From Entomortierella parvispora (taxonomy: Eukaryota > Mortierellomycota > Mortierellomycetes > Mortierellales > Mortierellaceae), in assembly GCA_963573315.1 (NCBI GenBank), contig OY752145.1, positions 1,302,001 to 1,366,000 on the forward strand: a stretch of DNA of 64,000 nt. Direction: 5' to 3'. The notes beneath the pieces were generated by a model. It made no database searches, had not been told where the DNA came from, and worked only from the letters and a program-made list of their open reading frames with translations. Of the stretch, positions 21,478-33,492 are shown one piece after another. Numbering within the stretch: position 1 is the first letter of the stretch; each line of letters starts with the position of its first letter. Made by a program: the position numbers and the translations under genes.

Positions 21478-22737
21478 CTACCGAACTAACGGCCAGTACA
21501 CTGAACTGTACTGATCGCCATAGATACTTGGGTCTGTCAGTGGCCCGATCAAGATCCCAAAGAGAACCATACCAAGACCCAAACACAAGTACAGCCACTT
21601 CTTCCAAGGCCCATAGTATTGAATGGACCCCACGTCCGGAAATCCCATCATATTACAAAAGCTATGGCACAAGCAAGGCCCCAACAGACTCGATGTTCTA
21701 AGGAACAAGAAGGTGACAAACCATCCAAACAAGGTGGTATACGTCAATTGGGCCAGAGCAACGACTGTCGATTGAATAAGGGCTTGGCGGGTTCGGCCGT
21801 TCTTGACAAACGACTCATGTCCATGATGGAGGTGGGCTGTGTGTTTGTTTTCAAAAAAATGCGCTTAAGATTTATCAGCGATGGAAAAAAAAGCGCTTCG
21901 ACTTTTGATCGACATGCACAGAACAGGGACTGAACGTACCAATGCCAAAAACAAAAGGCAATCCAAACACTATAGCGTTTAATGACGCTCCAGAATGGGA
22001 TACCAACGCTACAAGGCAGCCTCTAAAGATGAACTCTTCTGCGACTGGCCCCTGAAAATCGACACAATAAAGTTTCAGCATTCTTGATTGTACATATCAT
22101 ATCACGTTGTACTTTCTACAGTTACAGTGTTATAGTATCTTCATTGTAATCCATCTGCTTACCACGATGAAATTGCGCACCCCGACCAGTTCTGTCAACG
22201 AGTTCCATTGAGCTGACCAAGGAAGCCTCGTCTGAAATGGCAGTGATCGATCGATGAACATCATCAGCAGGGGCTCCATAAACAAGATCCCGACCAACAA
22301 CAGTGGAACCACAAGGTGGCCAAGCAATTGAATCGCGTTCATTGGCACTGAGAGGCCTATAAGCTTCAAGAATAGTTCCAGGCGCGCAGAAAATGGCTGA
22401 AACGGTCGATACTCCCATGTCAGCTGTTATGAACTATATAGGTATTCGCAGCTCTACATTAATTTCAGCCTATATCCTTTACCAGTGTACTTGGGAGGGC
22501 ACCAGACCAATTCAAAAGACACCACAGGTATATAGGAACTAGGAGAGACGTCAAAAGGATGCCTTTGAATCGCCGGTATATCACCAAGGGATGGTCCCTG
22601 TTCAGTTGCTGCTTTGAGCCCTCTAGAGATTCCTTAGGCAACGGGAAGAGGAAGAACGAGCCAATAAGCAGCATGGTGATAAGGACACATGAGACTGCAG
22701 CCAGCCATGACGAGATGACTGGGGCAAAGGTCAACAT
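21478..22737 (-). CDS. RCE1: CAAX prenyl protease 2 (type II CAAX endopeptidase)
   Basis: Exons 22737-22483, 22423-22163, 22051-21940 and 21836-21478 give 328 residues. It removes the terminal three residues of prenylated CAAX proteins such as Ras in the ER membrane. Defining motifs are present: PVAEEFIFRGC (catalytic Glu pair at about 177-178 and Arg 182) and, across an exon junction, AHLHHGHE (about 210-217), the conserved His motif. RTSSLLGPCLCHSFCNMMGF is the family C-terminal signature. Multiple hydrophobic helices. Length fits the family. The Met at 22737 precedes the first membrane helix; an in-frame Met at 22809 would add 24 residues. The gene diverges from eL8, with under 200 bp between starts. 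Confidence 0.92.
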
Positions 22738-22918
22738 GAATAGATGAGAAAGGAGGGAGTTGCGAGGGTGGAGATGCATGCAGTTCGCATTCAAGCAATA
22801 TTGAAACACGTGATGAGCCTCGAAACAAATTGTGGCTTGGGTACAGTGAACAGAAAGTAGAAAGTAAATTTTTTGGCGGAGCCATGGCTTGATCTTCCTT
22901 TTTTCTTAACTTGTCGAA

Positions 22919-24135
22919 ATGGTAATGGCACTAAAGCCTGCTGGACCGGACATGCGGACAGGGTCGATCCAGGGAGCAAAAAGAGCAAGCAAGATCAGTT
23001 CAGCAGAGGCGATCATTCCACTCGACATCACAGAGTTTTCTCAGAAAGATTCATGGAGATCGTTTTTTTTTTTTCCAAACTGTCCAGCATGGATTCAGCA
23101 TTTGGGCCACTTCATGAGGAATGAATGTCCAGAATGCGATTTGTCGACATGGCCAGGATCATGGGCACCATCATCATCACATCCTAGGGATCATTATCAT
23201 CAAGGCTACCGGACCGTCTGTACTGGAACAGATTCGACATCATTTCATTCACGTCGCCAATTTCATTCCAACACTTCTTTTTTGCCCGCAATATCAAAAC
23301 TATCGCAGTCAACTCATACTCCTCAACATATATCTTTTCATGATCACAGGCCCCCGCTAAGAAGTCCTCCGCCAAGAAGGTTGCTCCCGCTCCTTACCCC
23401 GTTGCCAAGAAGGGCGCCGCCAAGGCCCCCGTCAACCCCTTGATCGAGAAGACCCCCAAGAACTTCGGTGTTGGTCAGGATGTCCAGCCCATCAAGGATC
23501 TTTCCCGCTATGTCAAGTGGCCCGAATATGTTCGCCTCCAGCGTCAGCGCAAGATCTTGAACCAGCGTCTCAAGGTTCCCCCAGCTTTGAACCAGTTCAC
23601 CCAGGTCTTGGACAAGAACACTGCCACCCAGTTGTTCAAGCTCGTCAACAAGTACCGCCCCGAGACCCGCGTCGAGAAGAAGGAGCGTTTGACCGCTGCT
23701 GCCGCCGCTCAGGTCGAGAAGGGTGAGAAGGCCGAGTCCAAGAAGCCTTTCGTCGTCAAGTACGGTATCAACCACATCACCGCTTTGGTTGAGGCCAAGA
23801 AGGCTTCCCTCGTCGTCATTGCTGACGATGTTGACCCCATTGAGGTTGTCGTCTGGTTGCCCGCTCTCTGCCGCAAGATGGGTATCCCATACTGCATTGT
23901 CAAGGGCAAGGCCCGTCTCGGAACTGTCGTCCACAAGAAGACCGCCACCGCTTTGGCTTTCACCGAGACCAAGGCTGAGGACAAGGCCGAGCTCGCTTCC
24001 TTGATCTCTGCCATCAAGTCCAACTACACCGAGAAGAACGAGACTGCTCGCAAGGCTTGGGGTGGTGGATTGATGGGCTTCAAGTCCAACATGAAGATGG
24101 CCAAGCGCGCCTCTGCTGTCAAGAACTCTCTTTAA
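22919..24135 (+). CDS. RPL8: Ribosomal protein eL8 (L7a/L8)
   Basis: Exons 22919-22921 (only the ATG) and 23350-24135 give 262 residues. It is a 60S subunit protein of the L7Ae superfamily. Visible features: a Lys/Ala-rich N-terminus ([15 protein letters not shown]), [20 protein letters not shown], then the L7Ae fold with [15 protein letters not shown] and [20 protein letters not shown]. Length matches the family. The single-codon first exon is inferred from GAAATG followed by gtaatg, and from the main exon opening with GCC after cacag and lacking any nearby in-frame Met. The 428-nt intron follows the start codon directly. Codon use is strongly biased to C-ending codons, as in the other ribosomal genes here. 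Confidence 0.9.
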
Positions 24136-24314
24136 ATTATGAATTTCCCATCAACCAGGAGCTTTCTAATTAAAAGAAGGAAATGAAAGGAGTAACCCTT
24201 TTTCTTGAGAAAGAAGATTGTTGATATTGTTCAGGATATTGTTCATGGTTTCTTCTCGTATGCAATGATATATGGATTTATTGATAGATAACGTGGGTAA
24301 ATCTCGGACATTTG

Positions 24315-26567
24315 TTAAGCACTGCCAGTTCCAGTTGTAGGTGAACCTGCTGGTGGGTTAAACGCATCGCACCACCCATTGATGGGCAGGCAACTAAAAG
24401 AATGATATAAAAAGGCGACGGGGTCAGAATGCATACAGATGAAAAGTCAGTCAGCTTGCAGTGAACTATTTGCCGAAATCTCACCTAAGGTATCGGCACC
24501 AGCTGCAGTTGTTGACACCTTTGTAGAAGTTGGTGAGTCCGAGGACAATCAGGACAATGACGCACGGCAAGGCAACCACTCGAAGTCCCCATTTGATATA
24601 TTTGTCGCGTTTGGAAAAGTACACCACAGGCATGAAGACCAGACCAGTCAGAATGCCGGCAATGAATCCGCCAATGTGAGCAAAATTGTCGAGGAAAGGA
24701 AGGAGACCAAAGGCGAACGACACAATGATCATAAGCGAAAGCTATTTGACGCAATAGAGGTTGGTCAGACACTGTCCCTTGGGATTATCACGTCGTTTTC
24801 TAACCTGCTAATTAACAGCCTGCTATGCGACCATACCTTGCTTAGTTCCCAGCATGGGCGAACAACAATCCTCCAGTTTTGAACCAAGTCGAGTACCAAG
24901 CAACCAATCAGTCCAAAAATCGCACCAGAGGCCCCCATGGATGCTAAAGATACCAAGAGACACGAGGCGATATTAGTCCTTTGAAAAAAAAAAAGGGACA
25001 CAAAAAGTTGACAGCAAAAAGGTGACTTCAAAAAGTTGACAGCATAACCTACGAGACAACAGAGGAGCAAAGTTTCCACCAAAGATAAATCCTGCAATGC
25101 CCGAAGTCATGTAGATGATACTGATGCGCCACCAGCCCATGTCTCTTTCTAAATCTGCTCCGGTGCGAAGTTGGAACATGAGATTGAATCCCAAATGGAT
25201 AATGCCTCCGTGCAAGAAAATGGGTGTAATGAATCTAAACCACTGGTTGGGTGGTTTGCCAGTGGTATCAATGGGTGTGAAAGCACAAATTTCTGAAATA
25301 TTGCAGATCATTGTGGTGTTGTCAGGGCACTGGATAGAGAGTGAATCGAGATACGTGCTTCGCATGCATGGAACAAATCGAGCCCCAACAGCAATAATGG
25401 TCTACGTGGATAGCAATAAACTATCATTAGCACAGTAAATATACCATGGGAAATGAGCGTGAAGGGATGCGAAGGGGAGGTTAGACTTACACCAGTACCA
25501 GGTCCAATCATTGGGTTAAAAGGACTTGTTTCAATGATCTCATGTGTCCGTTGGTAGCCCTTCACAAATTCAAAGATCAGGACCGCAATTTGAACCGCAG
25601 ATACGAACCAGATGAACCAGGGTCGCCACAGCTTGCGGCCGTTGAGCTGTTTCTGCACCTTAGGATCCAAAAGCGCCTTGGGTATAGGTTCACCACCCTC
25701 CACTATCACTGCGTTTCCACTAGCCCCTTCTCCGGGAAGCTGATAAGGAGGTTGGTTCTGCTGAGAATAGAGACCGTCGTCGTATCCCTGTTTATTGTCG
25801 TACTGCTGCTGGTGTTGATTTTGATGTTGGTCGTACACGCCTTGGGCTCCGGTCCCAGAACCGACACCTGCCCCTGCACTATAAACAGAATCAGTCGCCC
25901 GAAATCCATTCTCTCGGTGATCTTCGAAATCTCCTGCAGTTGATCGTGTGTCTGATCTATTTCCATTTCGTGTCGCTTCCAGGTTTGATGAAATGATATC
26001 CATGCCGACCATAGGGATATCGTTCGAGCCATGCGACTGGTATCCTCCGTAAGCATTATTGTTACCGCTCCATTGGTCACCGCGGCTGCTCAGAGGTGAT
26101 TGGGCGTGCTGTAAGGGCGACATTTGATGGTATTGACTTGTCCTGGATCCTGCTTCCTCGGCTGCAATTCCAGAATTGTAAGGGAGATGATGCTGATTTT
26201 GAAGCCGGGGATCGTCGTCGTAGTCTTGTGGCAAGGGTTGGTGGTGGGTTGGAAAATAGCTCAGGGGCCTGCCAACAGGGTACTGCTCGTCGTCGTCGTC
26301 GTCCTGAAGGTGGTTGTGTCCGCCACGATTCTGGTAAGGAGAGGACGAGTTGGCAGCAGGAGAGGCGGAAGGGAAGGCCGGGAAGTTGTCCTGTCGGCGG
26401 TCATCACGGAAGGGCGAAGAGGGGGTCCCATTGGCACCCGAATAATGACCCGCCACTGCCTCCTGGCCTGCAACTCCGTCATCATCGTCGTCACGGTAGC
26501 CTTGCCATTCTTGCTTGTGGTGCTGTTGCTGTTGCTGTTGTTGTTGTTGCTGCTGCTGATACGACAT
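24315..26567 (-). CDS. Rhomboid intramembrane serine protease with long disordered N-terminus
   Basis: Exons 26567-25491, 25401-25053, 24943-24837, 24741-24485 and 24393-24315 give 622 residues. The first 300 are low-complexity (a poly-Gln run right after MSY, Asp runs, Gly/Ser/Gln). The rhomboid core follows: WRPWFIWFVSAVQI as the first membrane segment, WFRFITPIFLHGGIIHLGFN, catalytic Ser in MGASGAIFG (about 481) and catalytic His in NFAHIGGFIAG (about 533). The C-terminus reads CSWCRYLSCLPINGWCDAF, typical of fungal plasma-membrane rhomboids. Rhomboids cut single-pass membrane proteins within the bilayer; the substrate is unknown. All splice junctions are in phase, and the serine motif is completed only by the 25052-24944 intron. 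Confidence 0.92.
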
Positions 26568-27443
26568 TGTGCTGCTGGTCGAGGTGCATGCAGACTGGGC
26601 ACAGAAGGGGGGAGAAGAATGAATGAAGCTAACAGCAGAAATGAGCAAAAGAGCGATGAATCCTGACTGATGTGCCTGGTCCGTTCGTGGCGGTGCTTGT
26701 GCGCCCTCCTATTTTTAACTTGATTTTGAAATCAAGTTAAAAAATCTGTGCCCCTCGACGGCTGTAGGGGCCTGCATCTACCGTATCTATCTGCTGGGCT
26801 GGAGCCTTGTCTCTCTTCCCTCTCTCGTCTCTCTTATGTCTAGAATTTGTCTTGCTGCGAACAGCCACAGCCGCGCCAGGATCGTGTCCAGACCTGGGGC
26901 ACGTCCGCCCTTCCCGGCAATACACTAGGAAAATGTGAAGTGGCCGACCAGGACCTCCCCGGCAGCAGCACTTTATTGAGACTTGAAATAAGTGTACATA
27001 CAATAATAGAACTACAACAAAACAAATGCTACAACGTCGACAACAAGACAAAAACAAAAAGAGAAACACTACAGGCTACGTTGGACAACGGGGAAAAAAA
27101 TAGGATAAACCGCAAGAAAAAGAAATAAAAAATACAGGGTAGAGAAAGAGACGCCTTCTGAGGGTCTTTTCATCCGGGAATATTGGGGAACACCGCTGCG
27201 GTGTCGATAAATAATGTGTGGTCCTTTTTTTTTTTTTTTTTTCTGCTGTTGTTGTTGCTTTTTTTTGGCGATTGGACCGTCTGCAGGATTGATTCCTTTT
27301 GCTCTTTTGTTTTGTTGATACGTCGTCGAAGCTTCAATGTCCATGAAAAGAAAAGAGAACAAAGGACACAAGCAAAAAGAAAAAGAGTGAGAAGAATAAA
27401 ACGGAAGGGAGGAAGGAGGGAGGCCCACAGAGGAGAGCACCTT
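26568..27443. other. Intergenic, rhomboid promoter side and BTG 3-prime end
   Basis: About 875 bp. It contains a 15-bp perfect palindrome pair around 26716-26740 (AACTTGATTTTGAAATCAAGTT), T-runs near 27225 and A-rich stretches. No coding signal recognised. Confidence 0.45.
26718..26739. repeat. Perfect palindrome in the rhomboid upstream region
   Basis: AACTTGATTT and its reverse complement AAATCAAGTT are separated by TG, about 150 bp upstream of the rhomboid start on the minus strand. It could be a binding site for a dimeric regulator; function unknown. Confidence 0.4.
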
Positions 27444-28270
27444 CTACAGCGCCATGATTGAAATCTTTGACGCAGGGGGGGACGGAGTGGCGCTGGGCGT
27501 GATGATCTGGCTCTTCGTCAAGGGACTCGTGATGGGAATCGCATGAGAAATCCTGGCAGGCTGGTTTGGAGGGGAGGGAGGGGGCGAGATCCGTGCCGCA
27601 TGCGAGGGTCGTCCAAGAACCTTTTGCTGGAAGGGGCCACTGTCTGCTTTCATCGAGATCTTTCCACGGGATCCGTCATAGATGGTGTTGATCGATCCAT
27701 GGTCGCCGACACGAAAGGATACAGCAAAAGGTTCGACCCAGAGCACCAGATCCTTGGGAATCAGGCCCTGCAAGGTCTCCATTGGCAGCGACGAGTTCTT
27801 GGCGGCCTGCAGAAAAGAGTCAGAGGCAAAAAAGGAGAAAGAGCTTTTGTTAGCATCAGAGTTGGCAGAGCGGAGTTCCTATTCTCGTCTTTGGAGGGTC
27901 GCTTCCAAATGGAACCATGCATCAACATCAGCATCAGGCACCATGTAAAAGAGGTCATTTACAACCTCAAACGCAACAACAACACTAGTTCCTTTGGTAG
28001 CTCAAAATATCGGATTCATTGATCACCAATATCGAGTACAAGCGGGCTTACCTGGCACAAAAGTGGGTCGACCTTGCCACCAAAAGAGGTGATGGCCCTG
28101 TAACCATTGCCGTAATGGGGTCTCTGTGGATCCCAGTGATCGGTGTACTTTTCTTGCATCAGGGTGGCAGTCTCCCTCTTGAAATCTTCAATGATCTGGG
28201 GAGTGCAGGACGACGAGGCCGAGAGAAACCGGCACAAAAAGTCGGAAGCACAGGAAATCTCGAGCAACAT
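27444..28270 (-). CDS. BTG/Tob-family antiproliferative protein
   Basis: Exons 28270-28052 and 27806-27444 give 193 residues. The BTG domain fills residues 1-115. It opens MLLEISCASDFLCRFL, then has box A-like YTDHWDPQRPHYGNGYRAI and box B-like IPKDLVLWVEPFAVSFRVGD. The tail is Pro/Ser-rich (ISPPPSPPNQPARIS). In animals this domain binds the Caf1/CNOT7 deadenylase and links it to mRNA turnover and growth arrest; a similar link to CCR4-NOT is inference here. The start matches the family N-terminus, so the model looks complete. The 245-nt intron falls inside the domain after DPLLCQ. Family members are uncommon in yeasts and moulds but occur in early-diverging fungi, to my knowledge. Confidence 0.88.
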
Positions 28271-29401
28271 GTTGGGGAGAGGTATTTTTTTTTTTTTTTT
28301 TTTTAGTTATGGAGGAGGAAAGGGGGAGGGTGGGAACGGGAAAACAGTAGTTCGGACAGTTTGGAAAAGTGGAGTGGTGTCAAGGTTGATGAGGGATGGA
28401 TGTGGATGAAGGAGTGCAAGAAATGCAAGAAATGCACAAAAAAAATAGCGGTCAAAGTCATGTGACTGAGTAAGGGCACGTGATGTCCCCTGGGAGGGAG
28501 GGTTTCCAGAGACCAGAGCAGTGCCCGCACCCACTGGATCCACGAGTTGCAGCTGCTTTGGAGACGCAGACAAATACGTATCATTGGAAGAAATCAGCAT
28601 GGACGAAACCTCCAAAAAGAGACAATTGGCAATTTTCTGAGGACGGTGGCGCCATTGCACGCAATTTCGGACCTTGTTGCCGCTGGCCCTTGCACTGGTT
28701 TGCCAAAAATGTGCCTACCCAAGGCATTAGTAATGATTTTCAATTGAATCAACACGCTCAGTCTTTATTTAATCCTCCAGAGAAAGAGGTATGGGGTTAT
28801 GTGGGATGTAGGAAGGGGTAGAGGGCTCTGGACCACTCTGAGGGAAGCTCAAGAGGGGAGGGAGCGAGGGGACAAGAAAGCGGTCTATCAACGGCAAGAG
28901 GGAAAGCGAGCCCGAAATAGTGGAAGAGTGGTGTGTGCTCGCACGATTCTCGCGTCATCCGACAGCGCACTTTGCCGCACTGCATTCTGGCGAGTAAGGG
29001 AAGAAGAACAGTGTCAGGAGATAATAATGCAACTCTTTGACAGTAGCCAGTTGGAGGCGATTGATAGAGCACGGCAATGTCCATGGGACCAAGTTGCAAG
29101 CAACAAGACGCAAACACGCGTCCTCGCAGAATTCTTGCAAACTGCGAAGAAATGAAAGGCAAGCACACAATGAACTGAAAAAACACCAATAAAAGAATCC
29201 CTGATAAATTCCAGGCAAAAATCATATAAATATTGACCCATTCCCCCACTTTCGCGACCCTTCAACTCTTTTCTCTCTTCTCTCTTCCCTTTTCTCCTCC
29301 CTTCTCTCATCTTCTGTCTTTTTCTGATTCACTCTTCCCTTCAATTCCCCTCTCCTCCCTCAGCAACTCTCCCGCGGGCCCCACTCTCCCTCGCAAGCAG
29401 C
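28271..29401. other. Divergent intergenic region between BTG and bZIP genes
   Basis: About 1.1 kb, presumably both promoters. A T18 run lies at 28286-28303, and two CACGTG-like or ACGTGA sites occur near 28478. Pyrimidine-rich leader (29260-29375) before the bZIP start. Open frames here show no recognisable domain. Confidence 0.45.
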
Positions 29402-30676
29402 ATGTCTATAGCCTTGTCCCCAGCAAACGCCTCCTTCCAGGCCCACGCTCGGATGCATCACCACCACTCGTATGGACTCGACCCCGAATCAAACTCGCCC
29501 ACCTTGGCACACGAGTCCGCGTCCAACGCTGTCCAGGCTTCACCGATCGAGCCTTTGCATCCCTCCCTCTTCATCTCCACCAGCAACGGCAGCAACAACG
29601 CCAACAGCACCTCACCACATCACCACCACTACAGTGAACATGGTCAGACACAGTACCATCAAGCTCCTTACCAGGCGCCTTCTCCACCCTATTCTCAACG
29701 ATCCAACTCGACCGATCTCTCCCAAAAGCATACCCTTCCCTTCCCAACAAAGACGGCGACAGCTCCAGTGAACACGGCAACTTCAAGGCATCACCCTTAC
29801 GCTCCATCTCCTCCTCGAGCCTCACACAGAGGGCTGTCATACTCGCCGCCAACGACACTCCCTCCTTTGACCCTTCCCCCGCTCTCACCTCAAAGTCCAA
29901 TCGACTCCTCAAATCATTATTCATCAATGCCACCTAACTACCTCCATAACCAGCACCATGATCCTCGCGTACACCCCCATCATCTTCACCAGGAACAGCG
30001 TCGTGCAAGCAGTGGCACCGACGATCGAACCCATTCCTATCGCCACGAATCGCCTCGGTCTAGCGGATCCCCCTCTCCCTCACCTTCCAACTCGATGCAG
30101 CATTATTCTCACCCACAACAGCAGCAAAACGACCATGGCCATGATTCTATGGGTGGTCCACCTTTGTCTGCAAACGATCGTCGGGAACGAAACAAGGCCG
30201 CCTCCGCAAAATACCGTGCCAAAAAACATTATCAATCCGGCGAGATGAAGGAGCAGATCGCGCACCTGCTTGACAAGAACAATGTTTTGAGCCGTCAATT
30301 GGACGAGACCCGGACCGAGAACACGCAGCTCAAGAACTTGGTCGAGAAGCTCAAGGGTCGACTGGTGGCCGAGAAGGTCCTGAAGCGCCTTCGAGAGGTC
30401 GGCCGTGAACGCCGTGGAAGTGGTTCGGCCTCGAAACGGGTCGCTGTGGACAGCGACAGTGATGACCTTGTGGGGGATGATTATGATGTAGATGTCGATG
30501 AGGATGGTGTTGATAACCTGATCGGAGAGGATGATGAAGAGGACCGCACTTTTCATGTAGCTTCCTCTTCCAATATCAAGAAGTCGAAGCAGCAGCAGCG
30601 CGGGCTGGAGCGGAAACCCAAATCCAGGCGCCGCGCAGCTCCTCGATCTGACGAAGATGAGGACAGCACTCAGTAA
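29402..30676 (+). CDS. bZIP transcription factor
   Basis: An intronless 424-residue ORF. Residues 1-250 are Ser/Pro/His/Gln-rich and disordered (HHHHSYG, SPPYSQRSNS). The basic region at about 258-280 reads RRERNKAASAKYRAKKH with the diagnostic N-x7-R spacing. The leucine zipper follows (IAHLLDKNNVLSRQLDETRT, L..L heptads to about 320). The tail is acidic (DDLVGDDYDVDVDED) and then basic (RKPKSRRRAA), a likely nuclear signal. This basic region resembles fungal Gcn4/Cys-3/Met28-type factors that control sulfur or amino-acid metabolism. Assignment to one subgroup is not secure. Pyrimidine-rich leader, ATG after CGCAAGCAGC. Confidence 0.9.
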   Translation: MSIALSPANASFQAHARMHHHHSYGLDPESNSPTLAHESASNAVQASPIEPLHPSLFISTSNGSNNANSTSPHHHHYSEHGQTQYHQAPYQAPSPPYSQRSNSTDLSQKHTLPFPTKTATAPVNTATSRHHPYAPSPPRASHRGLSYSPPTTLPPLTLPPLSPQSPIDSSNHYSSMPPNYLHNQHHDPRVHPHHLHQEQRRASSGTDDRTHSYRHESPRSSGSPSPSPSNSMQHYSHPQQQQNDHGHDSMGGPPLSANDRRERNKAASAKYRAKKHYQSGEMKEQIAHLLDKNNVLSRQLDETRTENTQLKNLVEKLKGRLVAEKVLKRLREVGRERRGSGSASKRVAVDSDSDDLVGDDYDVDVDEDGVDNLIGEDDEEDRTFHVASSSNIKKSKQQQRGLERKPKSRRRAAPRSDEDEDSTQ

Positions 30677-31792
30677 GGTGGACGCTTCCGCCTTTCCATG
30701 AAGGTGGTGGCCCTTGACTGCCCTTCCATTTGTAATACCATCCATTGTACATACTACTCTCCACTTCGCACTATTCAATGATAAGCGTTCATATAATAAT
30801 AAAGAGCTTTTGCCTGAAGTTCCCATGAAGAACTTTTTGAACCCAAAGAAAGTCCAGTTTCTCCATGGTGGTCATCTCCAAAGCGACGTCTTGTTCTGGC
30901 GAAAATGTGGACAGCGATAAAGACTTCACCCTGGTTTTTGGTTTGTTTGTTTGTTTGTGTCCATTTTGAGTTTGACGATATTCTTGTGACCGATGGCGCC
31001 ATCGATGGACCATCATTGCTCATTTTTCGGTGTTTGGCGCAAATGCACAGATGAAATTAGAAATCCTGAATAAAAAAACTCGATTACCAATTTACCATCA
31101 AGGAGGAGAACCCAGACCGACGGAATTGGACACAATTGGACGTAGCAGTGAAGGGACCTCCCCTTCTGCTGGTTACAAGGGGCATCTTTTCTGCCTATCT
31201 TTGCAGCATCTCCTGTAGACAATTTCCCTTTCATCCTCTATCTCGTTCGTTTACTGTCTAACTGAAATCAAAAAAGGAGGCCCCCTCGCCTTTGCTGGGA
31301 GACACAATGGCACAAGATGACGCGATTTTGTACTTGACCAAGGTGATTTTGTGTTTGTTCCTCCCCCAACTGCTCTTTTGCACTTGGCATGTGCAGTGCT
31401 TGTGCAACCATTACTTCCTTTCTTCACCTGTCATGCACACCACCACTACCACTCATTACAATTGGTTGTGTGATCACCAGTAGCGATGGCACCATACCTT
31501 ACTATCTTCCACCACTTTCAGGGCTCGCCCACCCACACACGCGTATTCTGTAGAGGTTGGAAAGTCTCACACTGCTGAGAGCGCAAGTGACCCTTAAAAT
31601 TAAAAAAAAAAAACGATCGAGACCACTCATCAGCGCAACAGAGGAAGGAGAGTGTGTGCGTATATCAAAATAGCTGTTCATCAGGTATGGAAACCAACTG
31701 AATGAAAATTCTATCTTTTGTCTATCCATAAAATCTCGGAGCTGCGGTCAAATTTCTTCGCCGACCGGATAAACGGGCAAAGAAGCGCTTTT
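30677..31792. other. Convergent intergenic region, bZIP to MED27
   Basis: About 1.1 kb with both 3-prime ends. Short imperfect repeats (TTTGTTTGTTTGTTTGT at 30940) and A/T tracts. No coding or RNA signal recognised. Confidence 0.45.
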
Positions 31793-33492
31793 TCAAGAGT
31801 AGCACTGTAAATGATAGGGCTGCCCTGAAGGAGACTTATCACTGTAGGTATATAATGTGGGCGGCAGATGCTTGAACTGTTGAGAGTCAAAATAAAGGTG
31901 CTTTCCGCAGTCCGTACAAGGGGCTGTGAATAAGGTCGCGTAATATGAGATCCATTCCTATCATTGAGTAAAAGCAGGGACCATTTAGAGACCGGGGGTT
32001 CGGAAACAATTCACTGAAAAGACTCTCTTTTCCAAGTACCAAAACAAGGCCCAGCAAGGATCTCGGCTCCTGCGCCATAAAGTGGTCGATTGCACCGACC
32101 GCAATCTGTGAAATCTTTTTGAACACCAGATGGCTTGAGTCCTCCCATACAGATGTCTGCAAAATAAATAAGACATAAGACGGAATCAGTCATCTCGTCT
32201 CATCTAGGGCCACAAGACACTGTTAGTCTCATAATGATTCGTCCACTTACCTCTTCTCCGGCACCAAAAACTACAAGTCGCGATATACTGATGCACCGCC
32301 CTCTCTTGTTTGTTTCCATGACAATAATCACATTCATTACACCTGCTACATTGACCTATGAGAGCCGGTGAAATGTCGGTAAGGAAGTCGCAGGCAAAGA
32401 GAAAGGACGCAGACAGCATTTGTCGAATCAAGGTATTACCTTGACTGTTGCAAAAGGTAATGAGGGTTGGACTTCTGGTTTTGTCGCGTAAACCTTTCGC
32501 CCTGCTTTCCTCATGGATCGAGTGAACCATCGAATAGTGTCATCAATGGACAGTCTACAGGTCGAAGAGGGCAGTTGTCAGTTAGACCCAAGTACACTGA
32601 GGATGATATACACCTTTGCGATGCCACACTTTGTTCACATACAGTAGATATTCCTGCTGTTTGGCATCGTTCACCTCAATTGCTGACTGCCCTGTTCCAC
32701 GTATCCTCGATCTATCATTAAATTTGGGAGGGCGAAGGTCGCGGAAGTCAGACATCCATCTACAACGTGGGCCTTTTGCACACATAGACTGTACGCATGC
32801 ACAATATCATACTCGTCCAAATTCCTCTCATCCTGTGCCTCCTTTTGTTTTGACTCGAGGGATCTATGAATGTCGAGAGCAGGCCTCGGCTTGTTAATTT
32901 TGTTGACCATGTCTACAAGATGTCTCTGCGGCGTAGGATTCCACTGCATAGCCTACATTGGTGAGGGCCCCTGCAATTTTGGCAACTCCAGTGCCTGAGC
33001 ATCGTTCAGTTGGGCTAAATCACAGACAGTGGAAGTTAGTTCGGACGACTCCGATCTGTAGAATGTGAAGTAAAAACATGTGGGTTTGATGCCTACCATC
33101 TGAACTCAACGCCAGTTTTGTAAGGCATTCCAGTGCTGTGTAAGTGAACTTTGCATGCTCCCGAAACGAGGCTCCTGACTCTGGTTCTATGGTCAGTCGA
33201 GCGAATCGTTTGTTATTAGACTGAAGTAACAGGGCTTGAAACGACGAATGACTGACTGATCTAACCTGTTCGCCCTTGTAGGATATGAAAGATATGATGG
33301 ACAGACGAACGAACGTCATGGAGCTATCATGGACGGCCAAGGGTTAGATTGCTTAAAGGACACACTAGCTAAGAGTATAAACAAGTTGTGTCATACCGAG
33401 GTGATCATGTGCTCAATGTCTAATAGAGCATCCTGGTTTTTCTTCATGGTGGCCTGCACCTCTTCAGGGTTAGCTGGCAGTGAGTTGATCAT
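31793..33492 (-). CDS. MED27: Mediator complex subunit 27
   Basis: Eight short exons. Confident ones on the minus strand: 33492-33397, 33323-33266, 33186-33097, then (from about 32945) to 32675, 32554-32440, 32355-32251, 32156-32040 and 31957-31793. They read MINSLPANPEEVQ, LHDVRSSVHHIF, REHAKFTYTALECL, RHLVDMVNKINKPR, VYATKPEVQPSLPFATVK, VNVAGVMNVIIVMETNKRG, VVFGAGEETSVWEDSSHLVF and, at the C-terminus, EWISYYATLFTAPCTDCGKH then FKHLPPTL. The GVM, VFGA.EE and PC..C motifs are those of Mediator tail subunit MED27, which bridges activators and RNA polymerase II. The junction between 33097 and about 32945 is unresolved; no in-phase pair of sites was found there. An extra small exon or a sequence error would explain it. 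Confidence 0.85.

Noticed and set aside
28480-29155. Plus-strand frames upstream of the bZIP gene
   Set aside because: No recognisable domain, no promoter or splice logic; they lie in the likely divergent promoter region.
30080-30826. 248-codon open frame on the minus strand opposite the bZIP gene
   Set aside because: It is fully antisense to a convincing bZIP coding sequence and its translation has no motif; it reflects codon bias on the other strand.
32011-32193. Cys-rich reading of the MED27 exons (CSRCNECDYCHGN) as a zinc-finger protein
   Set aside because: It comes from the wrong frame. The phase-0 chain gives a clear MED27 sequence across the same exons.
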